Program-made: the position numbers and the translations under genes
Notes under the pieces: generated by a model
Database searches by the model: none
Told to the model about the DNA's origin: nothing
What the model saw: the letters and a program-made list of their open reading frames with translations, nothing else
Assembly (NCBI GenBank): GCA_002311665.1
Contig: DBYX01000003.1
Span: 46,896 to 110,895 of the forward strand
DNA from: Lachnoclostridium sp. UBA1175
GTDB lineage: Bacteria; Bacillota; Clostridia; Lachnospirales; Lachnospiraceae
Reading direction: 5' to 3'
Length of the DNA stretch: 64,000 bases
In this document: one piece after another, positions 17,137-25,280 of the stretch
How positions within the stretch are numbered: the first letter of the stretch is position 1
Layout: each line of letters begins with the position of its first letter

Positions 17137-19449
17137 ATGGAACAGATACGGGTGAACGGAACAAGGCCTTATGACATCTCGCTCGGCCGCGGGGCATTCC
17201 GCGCAATGGCGGACATATTCCCTCGCAGCGGGCAGGGTGTCGGGTCGGTATGTCTGATATGTGATACTGCGGTGGCAGCGTCGTATGCGGAACAGGCGGA
17301 GCAGATGCTCCGCGCTCTCGGATACGCGGTGTCACGCTTTTCGTTTTCGGAATATGAAAAAACAGGCAGTCTCGGAAGCTATGAGAGGCTGATCGGACAC
17401 CTTCGCGAGGTCGGTATACGAGACCGCGCGATCCTTGTCGCGCTCGGCGGCTCCGTCGTACAGGAACTGACCGGCTTCACCGCCGCGACCTACGGCAGTT
17501 ATATCCGCTGGGTGTCCGTCCCGACGACTTTGTCCGCTATGATCGCGCCCAGAAGAAGCGAACGGAGATGTCTCCGTGTAGCCGGATCCGCGGATTCGGT
17601 CGGCATTGAATGTGCACCGATGATGACGGTGTGCGATCCGGTGTTTCTGGAGACACTGCCGGATACGCAGGTGAGAAGCGGCTACGCTTATATCGTACAG
17701 TACTCGATGTCGGGGTTCGACGGCGTGACGAGAAGTCTTCCGAAGATCCGTGACCTGAAGATCCCCGAGCCGGGAGGGCGCGCGGAACTGCCTTCGGATG
17801 AGACGGTTGAGGAATGTGTCCGTGCTTCCGTGTTCGACAGAGGAAAACCGGATGACGGCACGGAGGTAAATACTTCCGGCGCGGATAATGCAGCCCCGTT
17901 GTTCGGCGACGGGCTTGCAGACGCGATCGCGGAGGCGACTTCATTTTCCGTATCACGCGGATATGCGCTTGCGGCCGCAATGGGAATCATGGCACAGTTG
18001 TCCGTCCGTTCGTGCTATTGCGACAGGAAAAGATATCGTTACCTCACGACACGTTTGATGCAGTTCGGTCTTCCCACGGGAACCGCTCTGACGGCGGATG
18101 AGCTTATCAGTCACATTCCGAGCCTGTGCGAGGAAGACAGGGAGCGCAAATCCGGCGTCTGTGTACTGCGGGATGTCGGAACGGGCGTATTGGGGATGAA
18201 CGCTTCGGAGTTTGAGGAAAAACTTCGCGATGCGCTTGACAACTGCAAAACGATCTGCGCGGGAACCGTCCGCGATGCGGAGGTGTACCTTCCGTATTCC
18301 AAGGAACTGGTGATCCGGATGGCGCTCGCATGGTTCCTGGACGGATTCTCTCTTTTGAATCTTTCTGAGATGCCGGGCGATGACATTATGGCGATGGACC
18401 GCTGCCTAAGAGGGCTTCTCTCGACTTCGGGGGAGGCGCTACCCTGCGGGGAGAGCGCTACCGTGCTTCGCCTGTTGCTCCCGTTGATCGGGGTACTTGA
18501 TATCGACAATGTGCGTTTTGCACTCGGTGAGGGACTGTTCCTACGCCCGCACGACAGTTTTCTGAAACTTCTGCGCGGACACGGAATGCAGATCAAGGTC
18601 GACAACGCGGTGAGAGAATATACGGTCGGCGGGCGTCTTGTGCCCGGCGAGTATGAGATCACGGACCGCAATGCGGCGGAGCAGGTTTGCGGACTTCTGT
18701 TCGTGCTGCCGCTTCTGCACGGTGACAGTTTCATCCGTGTGCCCGAAGGAATACTTCGGAAGAATCTGATCCATATGACGATCAACATTCTGCATATGTC
18801 CGGCGTGAACGTGAACGTCGCCGAAGGCGGTTACGCCGTGAGCGGGGAGCAGAGATACGACCGCTTCGGACTGCGGAATGTAACGCCCGAGCGCGACTGG
18901 TCACTCGCGGCATTGTTTGAGACGCTGTCCTTCATCACGGGAGAGGAAATCCCGATCGTGGAACTTCCGAAGGTGTCGCTGCAGGGAGAACAGGTGATCC
19001 GGGAATACCTGGAGCAGCTGCGCGAAGCGATCTCGGAGGGGGAAGAGGAGGTCCGGATCGATCTCGGTGATGTGCCGAACCTGATCCCATGCGTCGCGCT
19101 TGCGGCATCGCTCACGGACGGAGTTACGGTCACGCTGACAGGACTCGAGGTGCTCGGCGACCGCGAGGGCAACAGGATACAGAGCATTGCGCTTGTGCTT
19201 GCCACGCTCGGTGCGGACATCCGCATCGGGAAGGCGGACAATGAGAACGGGACTGAGACGGACGCATATATCATACGCGGGCGCGGATGCCTAAACGGCG
19301 GCATCGTCGACTCGATGGGAGACCACCGGATCGCGATGACGGCGGCAATTGCCGCATGGGGTTGCGAGCAGCCCGTGACCGTGACGGATTCCGAGGCGGT
19401 AAACCGTTCCTTCCCGGGATTTTTCGAGGAATTGAAGAAACTGATCTGA
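17137..19449 (+). CDS. AroB-AroA-like fusion with eroded active sites
   Basis: 770 residues. Residues 1 to about 365 align with 3-dehydroquinate synthase and about 366-770 with EPSP synthase, over their full lengths. In the AroB half the NAD and metal residues are lost: GGG(V)xGDxxGF is GGS...QELTGF (104-114), DSSVGGK is replaced at 137-143, AEVIK is AYIVQ (184-188), GHTFGH is GDGLAD (257-262), HGEAV is RGYAL (274-278). In the AroA half K389, R394, R470, E677 and R731 remain, but the SSQ triad is AAE (513-515), GNAGT is GESAT (438-442), the catalytic Asp is N648 and the last lysine is R757. Start uncertain: ATG 17137 or TTG 17113. No frameshift or stop, so the protein is maintained. Function unknown; probably not both shikimate reactions. 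Confidence 0.82.
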   Translation: MEQIRVNGTRPYDISLGRGAFRAMADIFPRSGQGVGSVCLICDTAVAASYAEQAEQMLRALGYAVSRFSFSEYEKTGSLGSYERLIGHLREVGIRDRAILVALGGSVVQELTGFTAATYGSYIRWVSVPTTLSAMIAPRRSERRCLRVAGSADSVGIECAPMMTVCDPVFLETLPDTQVRSGYAYIVQYSMSGFDGVTRSLPKIRDLKIPEPGGRAELPSDETVEECVRASVFDRGKPDDGTEVNTSGADNAAPLFGDGLADAIAEATSFSVSRGYALAAAMGIMAQLSVRSCYCDRKRYRYLTTRLMQFGLPTGTALTADELISHIPSLCEEDRERKSGVCVLRDVGTGVLGMNASEFEEKLRDALDNCKTICAGTVRDAEVYLPYSKELVIRMALAWFLDGFSLLNLSEMPGDDIMAMDRCLRGLLSTSGEALPCGESATVLRLLLPLIGVLDIDNVRFALGEGLFLRPHDSFLKLLRGHGMQIKVDNAVREYTVGGRLVPGEYEITDRNAAEQVCGLLFVLPLLHGDSFIRVPEGILRKNLIHMTINILHMSGVNVNVAEGGYAVSGEQRYDRFGLRNVTPERDWSLAALFETLSFITGEEIPIVELPKVSLQGEQVIREYLEQLREAISEGEEEVRIDLGDVPNLIPCVALAASLTDGVTVTLTGLEVLGDREGNRIQSIALVLATLGADIRIGKADNENGTETDAYIIRGRGCLNGGIVDSMGDHRIAMTAAIAAWGCEQPVTVTDSEAVNRSFPGFFEELKKLI

Positions 19450-19505
19450 AACGTTTTAACGTTAATAACAAAGACTTCTGACTGATTACGGAGGATAAAG
19501 GATAA

Positions 19506-20291
19506 ATGAGTGTCCTTTTGCTTGATAAGATCCGCAGGATCAACAACCTTCTGCACGACAAATCCAACGCGGAGAAGGTGGTTTTCTCCGACATATGTAA
19601 GATTCTCGGCGAGATTCTCGGCGCTAATGTGTTTGTGTTGAGCAAGAGAGGAAAGATCCTCGGCGTCGCACTCCGCTCGGATGTTCCGACGCTGCCGAGC
19701 CTTCTGCCCGGCGAGGTCGGCAAACTGGCCGACGCGGCGCTCAACGAGCGTCTTCTCAACATTCTCTCCACGAAGGAAAATATGAGCATGCCGATGCTCG
19801 GCTTCGAGGAGGAGCACGCGGCGTCCCTGTTCGGTATCGCTTCCCCCATCGACGTAGCGGGAGAGCGCCACGGGACCTTGCTTCTGTTCCGCAGCAAGGA
19901 GGCGTTTACGATCGACGACATCATCATCAGCGAGTACGCAACGACTGTGGTGGGGCTTGAGATCATGCGGTCCGTCAACGAGGAGTCTGCGGCCGAAGTG
20001 CGAAGCCGTCAGAACGTGCGAAGCGCGATCAACACGCTCTCGTTCAGCGAACTCAGCGCCGTGAAGGAGGTCGTGAACCAGATCCGCGGCATCGAGGGTG
20101 TGCTTGTCGCGAGCAAGATCGCGGACGAGATCAAGATCACGCGGTCAATCATCGTGAATGCTCTGCGCAAGCTTGCGAGCGCCGGGATCATCGAGTCCCG
20201 CTCCTCCGGAATGAAGGGTACCTACGTGAAGATCGTAAACCCTTACTTCATCGATATTCTTGAGAGCAGTGCGGCGGAACCGAGAGAATAA
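19506..20291 (+). CDS. codY: GTP-sensing global transcriptional regulator CodY
   Basis: 261 residues. Repressor/activator that responds to branched-chain amino acids and GTP and controls nutrient-limitation genes in Firmicutes. The N-terminal GAF-type domain begins LLLDKIRRINNLLH, and the C-terminal winged helix-turn-helix contains VASKIADEIKITRSIIVNAL and ASAGIIESRSSGMKGTY, a family hallmark. GGAGGATAAAGGATAA precedes the ATG. It sits between the AroB-AroA-like gene and rpsB. No clear terminator was seen in the 40 bp after its stop. Confidence 0.97.
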   Translation: MSVLLLDKIRRINNLLHDKSNAEKVVFSDICKILGEILGANVFVLSKRGKILGVALRSDVPTLPSLLPGEVGKLADAALNERLLNILSTKENMSMPMLGFEEEHAASLFGIASPIDVAGERHGTLLLFRSKEAFTIDDIIISEYATTVVGLEIMRSVNEESAAEVRSRQNVRSAINTLSFSELSAVKEVVNQIRGIEGVLVASKIADEIKITRSIIVNALRKLASAGIIESRSSGMKGTYVKIVNPYFIDILESSAAEPRE

Positions 20292-20331
20292 AACATTTTC
20301 CGAAAAAGTGTGCGCGGCGGCGAAAAAACGC

Positions 20332-20360
20332 TTGCATACTTGAAATAGCTGTGCTATACT
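20332..20360 (+). promoter_or_regulatory. Promoter of rpsB-tsf
   Basis: TTGCAT at 20332-20337, a 17-bp spacer and TATACT at 20355-20360. A possible CodY-like sequence (ATTTTCCGAAAA) lies at 20295-20306 just upstream. Confidence 0.82.
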
Positions 20361-20378
20361 GCCAAAGTCACAAATCAC

Positions 20379-20432
20379 GCGCTGTCGACGGGGGGCCGGT
20401 TCCCTGCGGGGTTTGCCCTTTAGTGGCGGCGC
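20379..20432 (+). promoter_or_regulatory. Structured 5' leader of rpsB (candidate)
   Basis: Between the promoter and rpsB there are about 95 nt of leader. GCGCTG (20379-20384) can close on CGGCGC (20427-20432), and GGGG-TTTG-CCC pairing is possible inside. An S2-responsive autoregulatory leader is possible by analogy with other ribosomal-protein leaders; I cannot match it to a named family. Confidence 0.4.
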
Positions 20433-20462
20433 GGAAGAAGCAAACCAAATGGAGGTACTGAC

Positions 20463-21215
20463 ATGAGTGTAATCTCAATGAAGCAGCTGCTGGAGGCCGG
20501 TGTACATTTCGGTCACCAGACGAGAAGATGGAACCCTAAGATGGCTCCGTACATTTATACCGAGAGAAACGGTATCTACATCATCGACCTGCAGAAGTCT
20601 GTAGGTAAGGTTGATGAGGCTTACGCAGCAGTGAAGAACATTGTTGCAGAGGGCGGCAAGATCCTCTTCGTAGGTACGAAGAAGCAGGCACAGGATTCGA
20701 TCAAGAGCGAGTCCGAGCGCTGCGGTATGTACTATGTAAACGAGCGTTGGCTCGGCGGTATGCTCACGAACTTCAAGACGATTCGTTCCCGTATCGCACG
20801 TCTGAAGGAAATCGAGAAGATGTCCGTTGACGGAACGTTCGACGTGCTTCCGAAGAAGGAAGTTATCGGCATCAAGAAGGAGTGGGAGAAGCTTGAGAAG
20901 AACCTCGGCGGCATCAAGGAGATGACCCAGGTTCCGGACGCGATCTTCGTCGTTGACCCCAAGAAGGAGCGCATTTGCGTTCAGGAGGCTCATTCCCTCG
21001 GTATCACGCTGATCGGTATCGCTGACACGAACTGCGATCCCGACGAACTTGACTATGTAATTCCCGGCAACGACGACGCTATCCGCGCTGTCAAGCTGAT
21101 CGTTGGTAAGATGGCTGACGCTGTCATCGAGGCTAACCAGGGCGAGGAGCTTGTAGACAATACGGCTTCCGAGGCTGAGGCTGAGGAGACGGTTGAAGAG
21201 ACTGTTGAGCAGTAA
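20463..21215 (+). CDS. rpsB: 30S ribosomal protein S2
   Basis: 250 residues. Universal small-subunit protein needed for S1 binding and initiation. N-terminal MKQLLEAGVHFGHQTRRWNP, then FVGTKKQAQDSI, NERWLGGMLTNF and ADTNCDPDELDYVIPGNDDA are all S2 signatures. The C-terminus ends in a long acidic Glu/Ala tail (about residues 228-250), as in many Clostridia. GGAGG precedes the ATG, and tsf follows after 12 nt. Confidence 0.99.
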   Translation: MSVISMKQLLEAGVHFGHQTRRWNPKMAPYIYTERNGIYIIDLQKSVGKVDEAYAAVKNIVAEGGKILFVGTKKQAQDSIKSESERCGMYYVNERWLGGMLTNFKTIRSRIARLKEIEKMSVDGTFDVLPKKEVIGIKKEWEKLEKNLGGIKEMTQVPDAIFVVDPKKERICVQEAHSLGITLIGIADTNCDPDELDYVIPGNDDAIRAVKLIVGKMADAVIEANQGEELVDNTASEAEAEETVEETVEQ

Positions 21216-21227
21216 AGGAGAGAAACT

Positions 21228-22157
21228 ATGGCTACAATTACCGCAAGCATGGTGAAGGACCTCCGCGAGGCAACCGGCGCCGGCATGATGGATTGCAAGA
21301 AAGCGCTGACCGAGACGGACGGCGATATGGAGAAGGCTGTTGTATGGCTTCGTGAGAACGGACTTGCCAAGGCAGCCAAGAAGGAGAGCAGAATTGCCGC
21401 TGAGGGTATCTGCGCTGCTTATGTTACGGATGATTATAAGGTAGCGGCGGTTGTCGAGGTGAACTCCGAGACCGACTTCGTTGCCAAGAACGAGAAGTTC
21501 CAGGAGTTTGTTGCCAAGGTTGCTAAGCAGGCTGCTTCCACGGATGCCGCTTGCATCGACTGCTTCCTTGCAGAGCCCTGGTGCGAGGATCCTTCCATCA
21601 GCGTGAAGGAAGCACAGGCAAACCTTGTTGCCGTGATCGGCGAGAAGCTTTCCATCCGTCGTTTCGAGAAGATCAATGCTGCCGACGGTTTCGTTGTGAG
21701 CTACATCCACAACGGCGGCAAGCTCGGTATCCTCGTTCAGATGAAGGGTGAGGCGAACGACGCTACGATCGAGTGCGCGAAGAACATCGCAATGCAGGTT
21801 TGCGCTATGAAGCCGGCGTATGTACGCAAGGAAGAGATCTCCGCAGATTTCATCGCAAGCGAGACCGAGATCATCACGAAGGAAGCACTCAAGGAGAATG
21901 CCGAGAGCGCTAAGCCGAAGCCTGAGAACATCGTGATCGAGCGCATCGTTCCGGGACGTCTTGACAAGGAGCTCAAGGAAATCTGCCTTGTTGACCAGAT
22001 CTACGTTAAGGATCAGGAGAAGAAGGTTGCGGCATATGTCGCAAGCGTTTCCAAGGATCTTGAGATCGTGAAGTTCGTACGCTTCGAGACCGGTGAGGGT
22101 ATGGAGAAGCGCGAGGAGAACTTCGCTGAGGAAGTTGCCAAGCAGATGGGTATGTAA
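21228..22157 (+). CDS. tsf: Translation elongation factor Ts
   Basis: 309 residues. Guanine-nucleotide exchange factor for EF-Tu. The N-terminal UBA-like domain has MVKDLREATGAGMMDCKKAL, followed by the core signature EVNSETDFVAKNEKF. Length is normal for Firmicutes. AAAGGAGAG precedes the ATG; a strong terminator follows at 22179. Confidence 0.99.
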   Translation: MATITASMVKDLREATGAGMMDCKKALTETDGDMEKAVVWLRENGLAKAAKKESRIAAEGICAAYVTDDYKVAAVVEVNSETDFVAKNEKFQEFVAKVAKQAASTDAACIDCFLAEPWCEDPSISVKEAQANLVAVIGEKLSIRRFEKINAADGFVVSYIHNGGKLGILVQMKGEANDATIECAKNIAMQVCAMKPAYVRKEEISADFIASETEIITKEALKENAESAKPKPENIVIERIVPGRLDKELKEICLVDQIYVKDQEKKVAAYVASVSKDLEIVKFVRFETGEGMEKREENFAEEVAKQMGM

Positions 22158-22178
22158 TTCCGGTAAGGAATGAACGAA

Positions 22179-22208
22179 GGAGGTGTTCACGCGAACACCT
22201 CCTTTTTT
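22179..22208 (+). terminator. Terminator of rpsB-tsf
   Basis: Perfect 10-bp stem GGAGGTGTTC (22179-22188) / GAACACCTCC (22193-22202), tetraloop ACGC, T6 tail; an A-T extension lengthens the stem. Confidence 0.95.
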
Positions 22209-22268
22209 GCGGGGAGGCGTTCGAGTATGATCGGCGCCGCATCGGGGAGTGCTTTTTTTCATTCCGTA

Positions 22269-22297
22269 TTGATTTGATTTCCCAAGTATGTTAGAAT
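22269..22297 (+). promoter_or_regulatory. Promoter of pyrH-frr
   Basis: TTGATT at 22269-22274, a 17-bp spacer and TAGAAT at 22292-22297. Located between the tsf terminator and pyrH. Confidence 0.72.
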
Positions 22298-22350
22298 GAA
22301 GGTCGGGAAAATGGACGGGAAACCGGTGCATTTTCCGAAAGGAGATTAAC

Positions 22351-23058
22351 GTGGGTACATACGGCAGAGTTCTTTTGAAATTGAGCGGCGAGGCCCTTGC
22401 GGGGGACAAAAAGACCGGGTTTGACGAGGCAACCTGTATGGAGGTTGCAAAGCAGATCGCGAAGCTTGTCGCGGACGGCACGCAGGTGGCGATCGTCATC
22501 GGCGGAGGTAATTTCTGGCGAGGCAGGAGCAGCGAGACGATCGATCGCACGAAGGCGGATTCCATCGGAATGCTGGCGACGGTTATGAACTGCATCTACA
22601 TGTCGGAGATCTGCCGGTGCTGCGGTATGACGACGGAGATCTACACACCGTTCGCCTGCGGGACGGTGAGCGAACTGTTCTCCAAGGACAAGGCGGTTGC
22701 CGCGATGAAGAAAGGAAGCGTCATTTTCCTCGCGGGAGGAACCGGACACCCGTACTTCTCAACGGACACGGCGACGGCGCTTCGGGCGATCCAGCTGGAC
22801 TGCGACGCGATCGTTATGGCGAGAGCCGTGGACGGCGTGTACGACTCGGATCCGAAGACGAACCCCGCGGCAAAGAAGTTCACGACCATCACCTACCAGG
22901 AGGTTCTGGACCGGAAGCTGAAGGTGCTCGACCTGACCGCGACCGTGATGTGTATGGAGAACCGCATTCCCACGCTGGTGTTCTCGCTGAACGAGGAGGA
23001 CAGCATTGTGAACAATGTGTCCGGCAACAACACGGGAACGATCGTTACCGTTGATTGA
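22351..23058 (+). CDS. pyrH: Uridylate kinase (UMP kinase)
   Basis: 235 residues with a GTG start after GAAAGGAG. Phosphorylates UMP to UDP; a bacterial amino-acid-kinase-fold enzyme regulated by GTP and UTP. Signatures: RVLLKLSGEAL (phosphate binding), IVIGGGNFWRG, GGTGHPYFSTDTATALRA, KVLDLTATVMCMEN. Next to frr as in most bacteria. Confidence 0.98.
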   Translation: MGTYGRVLLKLSGEALAGDKKTGFDEATCMEVAKQIAKLVADGTQVAIVIGGGNFWRGRSSETIDRTKADSIGMLATVMNCIYMSEICRCCGMTTEIYTPFACGTVSELFSKDKAVAAMKKGSVIFLAGGTGHPYFSTDTATALRAIQLDCDAIVMARAVDGVYDSDPKTNPAAKKFTTITYQEVLDRKLKVLDLTATVMCMENRIPTLVFSLNEEDSIVNNVSGNNTGTIVTVD

Positions 23059-23079
23059 TATAGACAGGAGGGTTTACAC

Positions 23080-23628
23080 ATGAATGAAGTATTGAAACCG
23101 TTTGAAGCAACAATGACCAAGACTCTTGATTTCCTCAAAGAGGAATACGCGAATATCCGCGCGGGACGTGCAAACCCGCATCTTCTTGACAAGATCCGTG
23201 TGGATTACTACGGCACGCAGACGAACCTGCAGGGCGTAGCCAACGTTTCGGTTCCCGAGGCGCGCGTGATCGCGATCCAGCCGTGGGAGTCGAAGATGAT
23301 CAAGGAGATCGAGAAGGCGATCATGGCGTCCGACATCGGCATCACGCCGAGCAACGACGGCAAGATCATCCGCCTTACATTCCCGGAGCTGACCGAGGAT
23401 CGCCGTAAGGAACTGGCGAAGGAAGTCAAGAAGAAGGGCGAGGCAGCGAAGGTAGCTATCCGCAACATTCGCAGGGATGCGAACGATGCGATCAAGAAAG
23501 CCGGAAAGGAAATCTCCGAGGATGAGACGAAGAAGATGGAGACGGACGCGCAGAAGATGACCGACCGCTTCATTGAGGATATCGACAAGACTGTCGAGGA
23601 GAAGACGAAAGAGATTATGACCGTCTGA
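23080..23628 (+). CDS. frr: Ribosome recycling factor
   Basis: 182 residues. Splits post-termination ribosomes together with EF-G. Signatures: ANIRAGRANPHLLDKI, VDYYGTQTNLQGVANVSVPE (near residues 45-64), and the helical TEDRRKELAKEVKKKGEAAK. Standard length. GGAGGG precedes the ATG. A hairpin follows at 23661. Confidence 0.98.
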   Translation: MNEVLKPFEATMTKTLDFLKEEYANIRAGRANPHLLDKIRVDYYGTQTNLQGVANVSVPEARVIAIQPWESKMIKEIEKAIMASDIGITPSNDGKIIRLTFPELTEDRRKELAKEVKKKGEAAKVAIRNIRRDANDAIKKAGKEISEDETKKMETDAQKMTDRFIEDIDKTVEEKTKEIMTV

Positions 23629-23660
23629 TTTCGTTCCGTCCCGGAATATTACGGACTGCG

Positions 23661-23684
23661 AAGGGCGTCTCGGACGCCCTTTTC
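23661..23684 (+). terminator. Hairpin/weak terminator after frr
   Basis: Stem AAGGGCGTC (23661-23669) / GACGCCCTT (23673-23681), loop TCG, only a short T tract. It could be partial, so that uppS is still read from the pyrH promoter. Confidence 0.65.
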
Positions 23685-23708
23685 GTATGATACAAGGATA
23701 CAGTAACC

Positions 23709-24446
23709 ATGGCATTTTCCAAGAAAGAAGAAATGAAGACAACGGCGGTGCCCCGGCACGTGGCCATCATTATGGACGGCAACGGCCGCTGGGCGAAGAA
23801 ACGTTTTCTGCCGCGCAATGCGGGGCATGCACAGGGAAGCCGCGTCGCGGAGCAAATCTGCGAGGACGCGTTCAACCTGGGGATCGAGTACCTTACCATA
23901 TACGCGTTTTCAACGGAAAACTGGGCCCGTCCGAAGGAGGAAGTCGACGCGCTGATGAAGCTTCTTCGGAAATATATGAAGGACAGTATCGCGCGAAGCA
24001 GCAAGAACAATATGCGCGTGCGCGTGATCGGCGACATCTCCGCACTCGACGAGGACCTTCAGGAAAGCATCCGGAAACTCGAGGAGGTTTCCTCGACGAA
24101 CACAGGGCTTAAGTTCCAGGTCGCCATCAACTACGGCGGCAGGGATGAGATCCTTCGGGCCGCGAGAGCGTTCGCGAAGGAGTGCGCCGAGGGAACGAAG
24201 AAACCCGAGGAGCTTGATGAGGCGCTGTTTTACTCGTATTTTGACACCGCGGGCATCCCGTATCCGGATCTGATGATCCGAACGAGCGGAGAGATGCGGA
24301 CTTCGAATTTTCTGCCGTGGCAGCTGGCGTACACGGAGTATTATTTTACGGATGTGCTCTGGCCGGATTTCAACAAGAAAGAGCTTAAGAAAGCGATCGA
24401 TTATTATGCGGGGCGAGACCGTCGTTTCGGCGGCGTCACCGAATAG
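23709..24446 (+). CDS. uppS: Isoprenyl (undecaprenyl) diphosphate synthase
   Basis: 245 residues. Makes the C55 carrier lipid precursor for cell wall synthesis by cis-prenyl transfer. IIMDGNGRWA contains the catalytic Asp23; TIYAFSTENWARP and DLMIRTSGEMRTSNFLPWQ (with the Arg-x-Ser/Gly substrate site) are family signatures. Note GEMRTSNF where GEqRlSNF is most common, a conservative change. The ribosome binding site is weak (ACAAGGA), with an alternative ATG at 23733. First gene of the lipid/isoprenoid run. Confidence 0.96.
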   Translation: MAFSKKEEMKTTAVPRHVAIIMDGNGRWAKKRFLPRNAGHAQGSRVAEQICEDAFNLGIEYLTIYAFSTENWARPKEEVDALMKLLRKYMKDSIARSSKNNMRVRVIGDISALDEDLQESIRKLEEVSSTNTGLKFQVAINYGGRDEILRAARAFAKECAEGTKKPEELDEALFYSYFDTAGIPYPDLMIRTSGEMRTSNFLPWQLAYTEYYFTDVLWPDFNKKELKKAIDYYAGRDRRFGGVTE

Positions 24447-24458
24447 CAGGAGGATACT

Positions 24459-25259
24459 ATGTTTAAGGAACGATTGATCAGCGGAATCCTGTTGGTACTG
24501 ATCGCGATCGCAGCCATCTATTTCGGCGGCTGGGTTCTCTGGGGCGTGCTGCTTCTGATCTCCCTGATCGGTATGATCGAGCTGGAGCGCGTTTTCAAGG
24601 CGCATATCACGGTGCCGTCGGCGCTGTGTCTGCTCGCGGCGGTCGGATATTATCTGCTGATCCGCTTTGAGATGGAGGAGTATGTGCTCCCCGCGGCACT
24701 TGTACTGGTGATCGCGATGCTGATCTGCTTTGTCATCGCGTACCCGAAGTATGATTTTACGCAGCTGCTCGTGTGCTTCTTCAGCATTTTCTACGTGGCG
24801 ATGACGATGTGCTGCATCTATCGGATCCGCGTTATGGACGGCGGGGTGTACCTTGTATGGCTTGTGTTCCTCGGGGCGTGGGGGTCTGACACCTGTGCGT
24901 ACTGTGTCGGCCGGCTGATCGGCAAACACAAGGCATTTCCGGTGCTTAGCCCGAAGAAATCGTGGGAAGGCTGTATAGGCGGCGTGCTCGGCGCGGCGCT
25001 GCTCGGACTTGTTTATGCGCTCATTTTCCGGAGCAAGCTCACGGCAGTGGGCAATCCCACACTGGCTTTTCCGGTGATCTGTGCGTGTGCTTCCGTACTG
25101 TCGCAGTTCGGTGATCTCGCGGCCTCCGGCATCAAGAGACAGCACGAGATCAAAGACTACGGCAAGCTGATCCCCGGTCACGGCGGCATTCTTGACCGTT
25201 TTGACAGCGTGATCTTCACGGCGCCCGCGACGTATCTGTTGCTGACGCTTGTGTTCTGA
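24459..25259 (+). CDS. cdsA: Phosphatidate cytidylyltransferase
   Basis: 266 residues with about eight membrane segments. Makes CDP-diacylglycerol from phosphatidic acid and CTP, the branch point of phospholipid synthesis. The signature is at the C-terminus: ASGIKRQHEIKDYGKLIPGH followed by GGILDRFDS. SPKKSWEG in the middle is also conserved. AGGAGG precedes the ATG; 12 nt after uppS. Confidence 0.97.
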   Translation: MFKERLISGILLVLIAIAAIYFGGWVLWGVLLLISLIGMIELERVFKAHITVPSALCLLAAVGYYLLIRFEMEEYVLPAALVLVIAMLICFVIAYPKYDFTQLLVCFFSIFYVAMTMCCIYRIRVMDGGVYLVWLVFLGAWGSDTCAYCVGRLIGKHKAFPVLSPKKSWEGCIGGVLGAALLGLVYALIFRSKLTAVGNPTLAFPVICACASVLSQFGDLAASGIKRQHEIKDYGKLIPGHGGILDRFDSVIFTAPATYLLLTLVF

Positions 25260-25280
25260 TACTGAATCTGGGAGTGTTGT

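Noticed and set aside
17137..19449. Calling this gene a normal bifunctional aroBA
   Set aside because: Catalytic residues in both halves are missing, so a functional name would mislead.
22160..22350. Riboswitch or attenuator before pyrH
   Set aside because: Only a terminator for tsf and a promoter are visible; no aptamer-like structure or competing hairpins.
20475..22595. 706-codon open frame on the - strand opposite rpsB-tsf
   Set aside because: It is the antisense shadow of two certain ribosomal/translation genes; it has no ribosome binding site or recognisable domain and exists because G+C-rich codon use leaves few stops.
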